From assembly GCF_000192575.1 (NCBI RefSeq), contig NZ_GL876926.1, positions 408,994 through 472,993 on the forward strand: a stretch of 64,000 nucleotides of DNA, in the 5' to 3' direction. A program made the position numbers and the translations under genes. The stretch's first letter is position 1. Each line of letters opens with the position of its first letter. Below, piece after piece: positions 37,523 to 45,664 of the stretch. Source of the DNA: Novosphingobium nitrogenifigens DSM 19370. Its GTDB lineage: Bacteria; Pseudomonadota; Alphaproteobacteria; Sphingomonadales; Sphingomonadaceae. Under the pieces are notes generated by a model. That model was not told where the DNA came from. It ran no database searches and worked only from the letters and a program-made list of their open reading frames with translations.

Positions 37523-38062
37523 ATGATCCCACATCGCTTCTTCGCCGCTCTTGCCGCCACTGCGGCCCTTTTGTCGCCGCTGTGTGCCCATGCGGAACTT
37601 GCCGTGGGTGCCCGGGCTCCTGATTTCACGACCGAGGGGGCGCTCGGTGGGAAGCCCTTCTCCGTCTCGCTCAAGCACTTGCTGGAGAAGGGGCCGGTGG
37701 TGCTCTATTTCTACCCCAAGGCTTTCACGCCCGGATGCACGCTCGAAGCCCATGCCTTTGCCGAGGCGACGGCTGACTTTGCCAAGGCGGGAGCCAGCGT
37801 GATCGGGATGTCGAACGATCAGGGCGAGACCTTGCGCAAGTTTTCGAGCGAAGAATGCCGCGACAAGTTTCCGGTCGCTTCGGCCAGTCCCGCCATCATC
37901 AAGGCCTACGACGTCGCTCTTGGAACCAGCGGGCTTGCCAAGCGGACGAGTTACGTGATCGATCGCAAGGGGCGGATCGTTCTGGTCCATTCGGACATGG
38001 ATTATCGCGGCCATGTCGAATTGACGCTGGAGGCGGTGCGCAAACTTTCCGCTCGCCACTGA
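37523..38062 (+). CDS. Exported peroxiredoxin (AhpC/TSA, BCP-like)
   Basis: 179-residue thiol peroxidase that reduces hydroperoxides. Peroxidatic cysteine in F-Y-P-K-A-F-T-P-G-C-T-L-E-A; no cysteine five residues later as in the classic BCP pair, but another in S-E-E-C-R-D-K-F that could resolve it. Residues 1-23 form a signal peptide ending A-H-A, so it should work in the periplasm, unlike ordinary cytosolic BCP. ATG at 37523 chosen because the signal peptide starts there, although its ribosome binding site is poor. 44 bases after mrcA. Confidence 0.85.
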   Translation: MIPHRFFAALAATAALLSPLCAHAELAVGARAPDFTTEGALGGKPFSVSLKHLLEKGPVVLYFYPKAFTPGCTLEAHAFAEATADFAKAGASVIGMSNDQGETLRKFSSEECRDKFPVASASPAIIKAYDVALGTSGLAKRTSYVIDRKGRIVLVHSDMDYRGHVELTLEAVRKLSARH

Positions 38063-38127
38063 TGTCCGGGCCAGGGTCTGCGGTTGATTCCTGACGGCCC
38101 TGCCGATCTTTCGCGACAACCTGCTTT

Positions 38128-38163
38128 ACAAGCTGCGCCGCTTCGTTAAGCGGCGCAGCTTGT
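38128..38163. terminator. Perfect 16-bp hairpin upstream of prfB
   Basis: Arms beginning ACAAGCTG and ending CAGCTTGT are fully complementary over 16 bases with a CGTT loop. It lies 65 bases past the peroxiredoxin stop and 51 bases before prfB. No T run follows. Most likely it ends the mrcA-peroxiredoxin transcript; a leader structure for prfB is the alternative. Confidence 0.55.
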
Positions 38164-38214
38164 CGCTTGTGGAAAGCTGCCGGCGGATGCCGGTTCAAGG
38201 GAGTAAATGACGTC

Positions 38215-39342
38215 ATGCGTGCCGAAGGGCAGGCCCATATCGACCGCATCGAAGGCGCTTTGGCGCTCATTCGCAAGTTCCTCGACTGGGACCGCGCCGT
38301 GCGTCGCCTCCACGAACTCGATGCGCGTGTCGAGGACCCCAAGCTGTGGGATGATCCCAAGCAGGCAGAAGCCGTCATGCGCGAGCGTCGGCGTCTCGAT
38401 GCCGCGATCGGTACGGTCAAGCAGATCGGTCAGGAAATGGCCGACGCGATCGAATTCGTCGAACTGGGCGAAATGGAAGGCGACGAGGACACTGTGGCCG
38501 AAGGGCTGGCAACGCTTGCCGCTCTTGCCGAACGTGCCGACGCGGACAAGGTTCAGGCTCTCCTTGCCGGGGAAGCCGATGCCAACAATGCCTTCCTCGA
38601 AGTTCACGCCGGGGCCGGCGGGACGGAAAGCCAGGACTGGGCTGAAATGCTGCAGCGGATGTATACCCGCTGGGCCGAGCGCCATGGGTACAAGGTCGAG
38701 TTGGTCGATTATCACGCGGGCGAAGCTGCGGGAATCAAGGGGTGTACCCTGTTGATCAAGGGCGAGAACGCCTATGGCTATGCCAAAACCGAGAGCGGCG
38801 TGCACCGTCTGGTCCGCATCAGCCCCTATGACAGCTCCGCACGGCGGCACACGTCGTTCAGCTCGGTCTGGGTCTATCCCGAAATCGACGACAACATCGA
38901 TATCGAGATCAATCCGGCCGACCTGAAAGTCGATACTTATCGCGCGTCGGGCGCGGGTGGGCAGCACGTCAACACGACGGACTCGGCAGTCCGCATCACC
39001 CACGTTCCGACCGGTATCATCGTCGCCAGCCAGAACGACCGCAGTCAGCACAAGAACCGCGCCACGGCCATGGGCATGTTGCGCGCGCGTCTTTACGAAG
39101 CTGAACTTGCCAAGCGCGAGGCGGCGGCAAGCGGGGAATACGCGGCCAAGACCGAGATCGGTTGGGGCCATCAGATCCGCTCTTACGTTCTTCAGCCCTA
39201 TCAGCAGGTCAAGGATCTGCGGACGGGTGTCGTCAGCACCAATCCGACCGAAGTGCTCGATGGTGCGCTCGATCCGTTCATGGCGGCTGCCTTGTCGCAA
39301 CGCGTGACCGGCGAAAAGGTGGCGGTCGAAGACGACGATTGA
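38215..39342 (+). CDS. prfB: Peptide chain release factor 2
   Basis: 375-residue class I release factor for UAA and UGA stops. The catalytic G248-G249-Q250 motif reads A-G-G-Q-H-V-N. The stop-codon recognition tripeptide is S-P-Y where E. coli has S-P-F. There is no in-frame UGA near codon 26, so the programmed +1 frameshift that controls prfB in many bacteria is absent. Start ATG at 38215 with GGGAG upstream. A strong terminator follows. Confidence 0.95.
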   Translation: MRAEGQAHIDRIEGALALIRKFLDWDRAVRRLHELDARVEDPKLWDDPKQAEAVMRERRRLDAAIGTVKQIGQEMADAIEFVELGEMEGDEDTVAEGLATLAALAERADADKVQALLAGEADANNAFLEVHAGAGGTESQDWAEMLQRMYTRWAERHGYKVELVDYHAGEAAGIKGCTLLIKGENAYGYAKTESGVHRLVRISPYDSSARRHTSFSSVWVYPEIDDNIDIEINPADLKVDTYRASGAGGQHVNTTDSAVRITHVPTGIIVASQNDRSQHKNRATAMGMLRARLYEAELAKREAAASGEYAAKTEIGWGHQIRSYVLQPYQQVKDLRTGVVSTNPTEVLDGALDPFMAAALSQRVTGEKVAVEDDD

Positions 39343-39373
39343 TCGTCCGGGATTGTCACGCCCTGAAAACCCG

Positions 39374-39406
39374 CGCGCCGCGCTCCCTTTTTGGGGGCGC
39401 GGCGCG
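39374..39406 (+). terminator. Terminator after prfB
   Basis: 14-base GC-rich arms (CGCGCCGCGCTCCC / GGGGGCGCGGCGCG, one G-U pair) around a TTTTT loop, 32 bases past the stop, followed by TTGCATTT. The remaining 233 bases up to the next gene hold nothing I can support. Confidence 0.65.
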
Positions 39407-39639
39407 TTGCATTTGGGGGCATTGTCCCTGCGCGAGACGAGAATCTTGAATTCGGCATCGCCAATTTGGGCAATTTTGTGGCAACGGGCTTTCGCTTCGC
39501 CTATTTTGATCCTAACCATGGGTTTCCCAATCGATCTTTTCGAAGTCGGGAAGCCGGGGGCCATGTGGCCGGGGTGGGTTCGCAATTGTGTCGGCGACGT
39601 TGATGGTGGCGTCGAAGGCGACGGGTTTGAAAGAGTTTT

Positions 39640-41049
39640 ATGTCTGTTTTCAAGGGATTGAAACCGATCCTTTATGGCGGTCACGAAGTCTGGCCCTTGC
39701 TCGAAGGGGGCAAGGGCGTTGCCGCGACCAATCATATGAGTTCAGGCGCCTGGGCAGCCGCGGGCGGAATCGGCACGGTCAGCGCCGTGAATGCGGACAG
39801 CTACGACGCCGATGGGCAGGCCATTCCCCAGCTCTATCCGCAAAAGACCCGTCGCGAGCGCCACGAGCAGCTTATCCGCTATGCCATCGACGGTGCCGTC
39901 GAACAGGTCCGCCGCGCTTATGAAGTCGCCAGCGGCCGCGGCGCGATCAACATCAACGTGCTGTGGGAAATGGGTGGCGCACAGGCTGTTCTCGAAGGTG
40001 TGCTGGAAAAGACCCGCGGTCTTGTCACCGGCGTAACCTGCGGTGCGGGCATGCCCTATAAGCTCGCCGAGATCGCCGGACGGTTCAATGTGAACTACCT
40101 GCCGATCGTTTCCTCGGGCCGCGCTTTCCGCGCCCTGTGGAAGCGCGCCTATCACAAGGTTTCGCACCTCATGGCGGCGGTGGTCTATGAGGATCCCTGG
40201 CTTGCCGGTGGTCACAACGGCCTTTCCAATGCCGAAGATCCGCGCAAGCCGGAGGATCCCTATCCCCGCGTGAAGGCGCTGCGCGACACCATGCGCGCCG
40301 AAGGCGTGTCGGACGAAGTGCCGATCGTCATGGCCGGTGGCGTCTGGTTCCTGCGCGAGTGGAACGACTGGATCGACAATCCCGAACTGGGCAGCATTGC
40401 CTTCCAGTTCGGTACGCGGCCGCTTCTTACCGAAGAAAGTCCGATTCCGCTGGCGTGGAAGGATCACCTGCGTACGCTCGAGCCCGGTGACGTGCTGCTT
40501 CACCGTTTCTCGCCGACGGGATTCTTTTCCTCGGCAGTGCGCAATCCGTTCCTGCGCAATCTCGAGGCGCGCAGCCATCGCCAGATCCCTTATTCGAAAG
40601 TCGAAGCGGGCGAGCACACCGTGCAACTCGATGTCGGCGGACGCGGCAAGAATTTCTGGGTGGCTCCGGCCGATCTCGAACGCGCACGCGAATGGGTCGC
40701 GGCAGGCTATGTCCATGCCCTGCGCACGCCCGACGACACGGTTGTGTTCGTCACGACGGAGGAACGGGACACCATTCGCGTCGATCAGGCCGACTGCATG
40801 GGATGCCTGTCGCATTGCAGTTTCTCGGCGTGGAAGGATCACGACGACTTCTCGACCGGCCGTCTTGCCGACCCGCGCAGCTTCTGCATCCAGAAGACCT
40901 TGCAGGACATCGCCCATGGCGGCGATGTGCAGGAAAACCTGATGTTCGCGGGTCATGCGGCTTATCGGTTTAAGCAGGATCCCTTTTATTCCAACAACTT
41001 CACGCCAACTGTGAAACAATTGGTTGATCGTATCCTGACCGGTGATTGA
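39640..41049 (+). CDS. Nitronate monooxygenase-like flavoprotein with C-terminal Cys cluster
   Basis: 469-residue FMN-dependent TIM-barrel oxidoreductase of the nitronate monooxygenase / enoyl reductase group. G-V-T-C-G-A-G-M-P, I-V-S-S-G-R-A and V-M-A-G-G-V-W are flavin-site motifs, and I-A-F-Q-F-G-T-R follows. Past the usual end of the family (about residue 330-350) there is an extra domain with C386-M-G-C389-L-S-H-C393 and C416, a spacing that could hold an iron-sulfur cluster or zinc. The substrate is unknown. Monocistronic between two terminators. Confidence 0.75.
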   Translation: MSVFKGLKPILYGGHEVWPLLEGGKGVAATNHMSSGAWAAAGGIGTVSAVNADSYDADGQAIPQLYPQKTRRERHEQLIRYAIDGAVEQVRRAYEVASGRGAININVLWEMGGAQAVLEGVLEKTRGLVTGVTCGAGMPYKLAEIAGRFNVNYLPIVSSGRAFRALWKRAYHKVSHLMAAVVYEDPWLAGGHNGLSNAEDPRKPEDPYPRVKALRDTMRAEGVSDEVPIVMAGGVWFLREWNDWIDNPELGSIAFQFGTRPLLTEESPIPLAWKDHLRTLEPGDVLLHRFSPTGFFSSAVRNPFLRNLEARSHRQIPYSKVEAGEHTVQLDVGGRGKNFWVAPADLERAREWVAAGYVHALRTPDDTVVFVTTEERDTIRVDQADCMGCLSHCSFSAWKDHDDFSTGRLADPRSFCIQKTLQDIAHGGDVQENLMFAGHAAYRFKQDPFYSNNFTPTVKQLVDRILTGD

Positions 41050-41056
41050 GTCCGGT

Positions 41057-41093
41057 ACCGGCTCGTCGATGCGGAGTGCATCGACGAGCCGGT
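41057..41093. terminator. Bidirectional terminator between convergent genes
   Basis: Perfect 16-base arms (beginning ACCGGCTC, ending GAGCCGGT) with a GGAGT loop, between the flavoprotein stop (41049) and the amt stop (41100). T runs are short on both sides. Confidence 0.65.
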
Positions 41094-41099
41094 GATTCC

Positions 41100-42428
41100 C
41101 TAGTCGAAGTTCCAGCCTTCGGTGTCGTGGTTGGCCTGATCGACTCCGGCGGTTTCCGCCGCTTCGCTGATCCGCATCGGCACCAGCATCGCCACCATCA
41201 ATCCTGCTATTGCGGTCCCGATCGCGCTCCAGGCGACGACCACGCCCGCGCCGACGATCTGGGCCATGAGCTGGCGTGGCGCGTCCATCCCGGCCGCATA
41301 ACCGATGCCGCCGAGTTTCTGGGCGGAAAAGAGGGCGGTCAGGATTGCACCCGTCATCCCGCCAAGGCCGTGGACCGAAAAGAGCTGTACCGCGTCATCG
41401 ATCTGCAGGCGCCGCAGGAGGCGGCTTGCGGACCAGGCCACGAGGACGCCGCACGCACCCAGAACCATGGCTGAACCCGGCTGAACGGCATTGGCGCCCG
41501 CGCTGGTCGCCGCAAGGCCCACGAGAGCGCCGCGAGCAAGGGCGAGGGGATTGGCCTTTCCGCCGGTCAAGGCGTCGGCAAGCAGCCAGATGAGCGCGCC
41601 GCTCGCTGCGCCGACCTGGCTGTTGAGAAGTGCTGTGGCCGCGTCGTCGGTCGCGGCAAGGGCTCCGGCTGCGGACAGCGCGAGCAGTCCGACCCATACC
41701 AGCCCGGTACCGGCAAGCGCGAGGCCCGGCGCGTGGGCGTGGGGCTCGCCATCGCGGCCCAGTCGCGCGCGATGACCGACAAGCAGCGTGACGACGAGCG
41801 CCGACACCCCGACGCACGTGTGAAGGACGAGGCCGCCGGAAAAGTCGATGGTGCCGAGGCGCGACGCCAGCCACCCGCCGCCCCAGATCCAGTGCGCGAG
41901 CGGAGCATAGACCATGACGCTCCACAAGCCCGTGAAGGGGACGATCCAGCCGATATTGCCGCGTTCGGCCCATGCGCCGGTCAAGAGCGTCGCGGCAAAG
42001 AGCACGCGGGCGAGTTGCAGCACGGCAAAGGCGCTTTCCGGCACATTCGAGGAGCCGCGCACATTGCCGAGGTCGAGCAGCATCCAAGCGTTGCCGCCTC
42101 CGAGCCAGCCGTTGGTGACGGTCCCGAAGGCAATCGTGTATCCGGCCGCAACGAACAGCAGCGAGACGATGGCGGCGATGGCGCCCGTTTCGGTGGCGGT
42201 CGCGAGAAACGCGCGCGAGCGTAGCCGTCCGCCATGGTGAAGGACGATTCCCGGAAGCAGGGCAAGCATCGCGATGAGGGAAGCGCCGAGCACGAGCGCG
42301 GTGTCGCCGCTGTCGACGACGTCGGTGCCGTCCACTTGTGCATGAGCAAGCGATGGAGCGAGTGCCGCTGCAACGGCAAGCAGCGCGCCAGGAATGCGCA
42401 GCGGACGCGCATGGGGCTTGGTACCCAT
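41100..42428 (-). CDS. amt: Ammonium transporter
   Basis: 442-residue Amt/MEP/Rh channel with a signal peptide (ending A-H-A) and eleven membrane helices. The pore twin histidines are present: L-V-L-H-T-C-V-G-V and V-H-G-L-G-G-M-T-G; the outer Trp of the recruitment site is probably in A-H-W-I-W-G-G-G. It imports ammonium for assimilation. No glnK gene is adjacent, although the pair is usual elsewhere. ATG at 42428 chosen by the signal peptide; the ribosome binding site is weak. Confidence 0.92.
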   Translation of the reverse strand: MGTKPHARPLRIPGALLAVAAALAPSLAHAQVDGTDVVDSGDTALVLGASLIAMLALLPGIVLHHGGRLRSRAFLATATETGAIAAIVSLLFVAAGYTIAFGTVTNGWLGGGNAWMLLDLGNVRGSSNVPESAFAVLQLARVLFAATLLTGAWAERGNIGWIVPFTGLWSVMVYAPLAHWIWGGGWLASRLGTIDFSGGLVLHTCVGVSALVVTLLVGHRARLGRDGEPHAHAPGLALAGTGLVWVGLLALSAAGALAATDDAATALLNSQVGAASGALIWLLADALTGGKANPLALARGALVGLAATSAGANAVQPGSAMVLGACGVLVAWSASRLLRRLQIDDAVQLFSVHGLGGMTGAILTALFSAQKLGGIGYAAGMDAPRQLMAQIVGAGVVVAWSAIGTAIAGLMVAMLVPMRISEAAETAGVDQANHDTEGWNFD

Positions 42429-42602
42429 AGAAACGTTCGAACCCCGTTTTGCAGGCCTTGATCGGCCCGCCGACAAATTGCCCATGCCATTTGGAACGGG
42501 CTTTCGTCCGTTCCATGCATGATGTCGGGTTAACGGTGGGCTAGCGCTCTGTCGATGTCGTTGCACCAAATCCGGGCCGCAATTCCGGCCGTTGCGGTGG
42601 TT

Positions 42603-43655
42603 TCAGAGCCAGCCTTCGAGCACCTGGTCGGGTGGGCGATGGCCGTCGGCCCAGAAGCGGATATTGGCGATCACCTTTTCGCCCGAGGCGATGCGGCCTT
42701 CGACCGTGGCGCTGCCCATGTGGGGGACGATTGCGACGTTGTCGTGATCGCGCAGGCGTTGATCGACGAGGGGTTCATGTTCGAACACGTCGAGACCAGC
42801 GCCGCCGAGATGACCGGAAACGAGGGCTTCGATCATCGCTTCCTCTTCGACGATGGTTCCGCGCGACGTGTTGATGATGAGCGCACCCGGTTTCATGAGA
42901 GCGATGCGGCGCGCGTCGATCAGGTGGCGTGTTTCCGGGGTCGCCGGGCAATGCAGGGTGAGAATGTCCGCTGCTGCCACAAGCGCGTCGAGATCGGGTT
43001 CGTAGCGCGCCCCGAGCATGGTCTCGAGCGCCTCGGGAACCCGGTGGCGATTGTGATAGATCACTTTGAGGCCAAAGGCGCGCGCGCGATGGGCGACGGC
43101 CTGTCCGATGCGGCCCATCCCGACGATACCGAGCGCTCGCCCGCCGACGCGATGGCCGAGGAGGGTCGAAGGCGCCCACCCTTGCCATTGCCCGTTGCGG
43201 AGGACACGGGCGCCGTGGGTGAGACGCCGGGTAACCGACAGGATCAGGCCCAGGGTCATGTCCGCAGTATCGTCGGTAAAGACGCCGGGCGTGTTCGTGA
43301 CCATGATCTTGCGCGCGCGCGCCGCACCGAGGTCGATATGCTCGATGCCCGCGCCGAAATTGGCGATCAGTCGCAGGCGAGGCGGTGCGGAAGCGATGAG
43401 ATCCGCATCGATCGTGTCGGTCAACGTGGGGACAAGCACGTCGGCATCAGCCATGGCGGCGATCAGTTCGTCGCGGCTCATGGCGCGATCGTCGGTGTTG
43501 AACACCGCGTCGAACAATTCGCCCATCCGCGCCTCGGTTTCAGGCAGCAGGCGGCGCGTCACGACAACGCGCGGCTTTCCCGCGATCCGTCGTGTTTCGG
43601 CGGCAGGGAGGGCAGTGGCCCCGGAACCGGTGTGGCGGATGCTATGGCTCGGCAT
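42603..43655 (-). CDS. D-2-hydroxyacid dehydrogenase (glyoxylate/hydroxypyruvate reductase type)
   Basis: 350-residue NAD(P)-dependent enzyme. Rossmann motif G-I-V-G-M-G-R-I-G-Q near 175, catalytic Arg in N-T-S-R-G-T, Glu in the E-H-E-P region, and His in V-P-H-M-G-S-A-T. Probably reduces glyoxylate or hydroxypyruvate; other 2-oxo acids are possible. The first 25 residues are extra compared with the family; an internal start is possible but no better ribosome binding site is seen. Divergent from the SH3 gene. Confidence 0.85.
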   Translation of the reverse strand: MPSHSIRHTGSGATALPAAETRRIAGKPRVVVTRRLLPETEARMGELFDAVFNTDDRAMSRDELIAAMADADVLVPTLTDTIDADLIASAPPRLRLIANFGAGIEHIDLGAARARKIMVTNTPGVFTDDTADMTLGLILSVTRRLTHGARVLRNGQWQGWAPSTLLGHRVGGRALGIVGMGRIGQAVAHRARAFGLKVIYHNRHRVPEALETMLGARYEPDLDALVAAADILTLHCPATPETRHLIDARRIALMKPGALIINTSRGTIVEEEAMIEALVSGHLGGAGLDVFEHEPLVDQRLRDHDNVAIVPHMGSATVEGRIASGEKVIANIRFWADGHRPPDQVLEGWL

Positions 43656-43794
43656 GGTATCGCTATGGCTATGACGCGTACCGGGTAAGGGTCAAGCATT
43701 CTTGCCGGACGTCGTCTTTCCACCGCCGGACATCGCTCGCCGGTTGCCCTGTGCGCACGATGCTGTATCGCCTTTTGCCATCATGCGAGTGCAC

Positions 43795-44322
43795 ATGAGC
43801 GATACCACGACAGTTCGGCCCGTCTTGCGCCTTCGCGCGGCTCTGGCTGCATGTTTGACGGTGCTGGCCGCCACGGGCGCGGTCGTTTCCCTGCGTCCGG
43901 CGCCGGTTCATGCGGCAGAAGATGGCGGGGCCCCCTATTGGGTCTCGCTGCGCAACAGTTTGACCAACATGCGTGTCGGTCCAGGCCGCGATTATCGCAT
44001 CAACTGGGTCTATGTGCGCGCGGGTGTCCCGCTCAAGGTCCTGCGCCAGATGGAAGGCTGGGTGCTGGTCGAGGATTCCGAAGGCGCGCGCGGGTGGATG
44101 TTGACGCAGTTCGTGGCGCGCAAGGCCCACACCGGCATCGTCAAGGGCGGTATCGCCGAAATCCGTGAAAACAAGGACGGATCGGGAGCGCTGCTATGGC
44201 GCGCTGCGCCTGGCGTGATCGCGCGGATCGGGGATTGTTCCGCCGGTTGGTGCAAAGTCGATATCGACGGCCGTCAGGGCTATGTCCGACAGGACGCGGT
44301 GTGGGGAGCCGGAGCGCCCTGA
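43795..44322 (+). CDS. Exported SH3-domain protein
   Basis: 175 residues. A signal peptide runs over about 15-42, ending H-A-A. Two bacterial SH3-like repeats follow: Y-W-V-S-L-R-N-S-L-T-N-M-R-V-G-P and the later G-D-C-S-A-G-W-C-K-V-D-I-D-G-R-Q-G-Y-V motif. Such proteins bind the cell wall or other periplasmic partners. ATG at 43795 or 43783; neither has a clear ribosome binding site. Converges on the thiolase gene 27 bases away. Confidence 0.8.
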   Translation: MSDTTTVRPVLRLRAALAACLTVLAATGAVVSLRPAPVHAAEDGGAPYWVSLRNSLTNMRVGPGRDYRINWVYVRAGVPLKVLRQMEGWVLVEDSEGARGWMLTQFVARKAHTGIVKGGIAEIRENKDGSGALLWRAAPGVIARIGDCSAGWCKVDIDGRQGYVRQDAVWGAGAP

Positions 44323-44349
44323 TCGGCGCCCCGGACCCGTTTCATTCGA

Positions 44350-45546
44350 TCAGACGAGTTCGACGGCCACTGCCGTTGCTTCGCCGCCGCCGATGCACAG
44401 GCTGGCGACGCCCTTCTTGAGGCCGCGTGCCTTGAGGGCCGCGATCAGCGTGGTGATGATGCGCGCGCCCGAAGCCCCGATGGGGTGGCCGAGCGCAGTC
44501 GCGCCGCCGTTCACGTTGACCTTGTCGTGCGGAATGCCGAGGTCATGCATCGCGAACATGGCGACGCAGGCAAAGGCTTCGTTGACTTCGAACAGATCGA
44601 CGTCGGCAACCGACCAGCCCGCGCTGGCGAGCAGCTTCTGGATCGCGCCGACCGGAGCGGTGGTGAAATCCTTGGGCTCATGCGCGTGCGCGGCGAGCGC
44701 CACGACCTTGGCCACCGGCGTCACGCCTTCGGCAGCGGCAACCGACTGGCGCGTCAGCACCAGGGCGGCGGCGCCGTCCGAGATCGACGAAGATGTGGCG
44801 GCCGTGATCGTGCCGTCCTTGGCGAATGCGGGCTTGAGCGAAGGGATCTTGTCCGGCTTGCCCTTGCCCGGTGCTTCGTCGGTGTCGACGATGGTTTCGC
44901 CGGCGCGCGACTTGACGGTCACCGGGGCGATCTCGTCCTTGAACAGCCCGTCGGTCACGGCCGCCTTTGCCCGGCGCAGCGACTCGATCGCGTATTCGTC
45001 CTGCTGTTCGCGGGTCAGCTGATAGGCGTTCGCGGTGTCCTGTGCGAACGTGCCCATGGCGCGGCCCGCTTCGTAGGCATCTTCGAGCCCGTCGAGGAAC
45101 ATGTGGTCATAGGCGGTGTCGTGGCCGATGCGCGCGCCCGAACGATGCTTCTTGAGGAGGTAGGGCGCGTTGGTCATCGACTCCATGCCGCCGGTGACGA
45201 CAAAGTCGATGGTGCCCGCAGCCAAGGCTTCCGAACCCATGATCAGAGTCTGCATGCCTGAACCGCAGACCTTGTTGACGGTCGTTGCCTCGACCGACTT
45301 GGGGAGGCCGGCCTTGATTGCGGCCTGACGTGCCGGAGCCTGTCCGAGACCGGCGGGAAGCACGCAGCCCATGTAGACGCGGTCGAACTTTTCAGCAGCA
45401 ACGCCAGAGCGTTCGACGGCGGCCTTCACTGCCGTTGCGCCCAGATCGGTTGCGGAAACATCGGCAAGCGCACCCTGCATCGCACCCATCGGCGTGCGGG
45501 CGTAGGACAGAATGACAACCGGGTCGGAGGCGGAAAATTGGGCCAT
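44350..45546 (-). CDS. Acetyl-CoA C-acetyltransferase (thiolase)
   Basis: 398-residue thiolase II enzyme that condenses two acetyl-CoA or cleaves 3-ketoacyl-CoA. Nucleophile C94 in N-K-V-C-G-S-G; N-E-A-F-A, G-H-P-I-G-A-S-G and the second catalytic cysteine in C-I-G-G-G-E-A are in place. ATG at 45546 with GAGGA 10 bases upstream. No phaB/phaC or fadB neighbour, so polyhydroxybutyrate synthesis or beta-oxidation cannot be told apart. Confidence 0.92.
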   Translation of the reverse strand: MAQFSASDPVVILSYARTPMGAMQGALADVSATDLGATAVKAAVERSGVAAEKFDRVYMGCVLPAGLGQAPARQAAIKAGLPKSVEATTVNKVCGSGMQTLIMGSEALAAGTIDFVVTGGMESMTNAPYLLKKHRSGARIGHDTAYDHMFLDGLEDAYEAGRAMGTFAQDTANAYQLTREQQDEYAIESLRRAKAAVTDGLFKDEIAPVTVKSRAGETIVDTDEAPGKGKPDKIPSLKPAFAKDGTITAATSSSISDGAAALVLTRQSVAAAEGVTPVAKVVALAAHAHEPKDFTTAPVGAIQKLLASAGWSVADVDLFEVNEAFACVAMFAMHDLGIPHDKVNVNGGATALGHPIGASGARIITTLIAALKARGLKKGVASLCIGGGEATAVAVELV

Positions 45547-45664
45547 GCGTAAAGTCCTCTTCTCAAATCCCTTCCGGGAATGGCATCCGGCGAGGATGAC
45601 CATTCCTTCAATTCACATGTAGAGATGCGCCATGATCTTTGCAATTCGGCGAAGGACCTGAAGA

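Noticed and set aside
38215..38300. Programmed +1 frameshift in prfB
   Set aside because: Looked for the in-frame UGA with CTT before it near codon 26; the frame is continuous.
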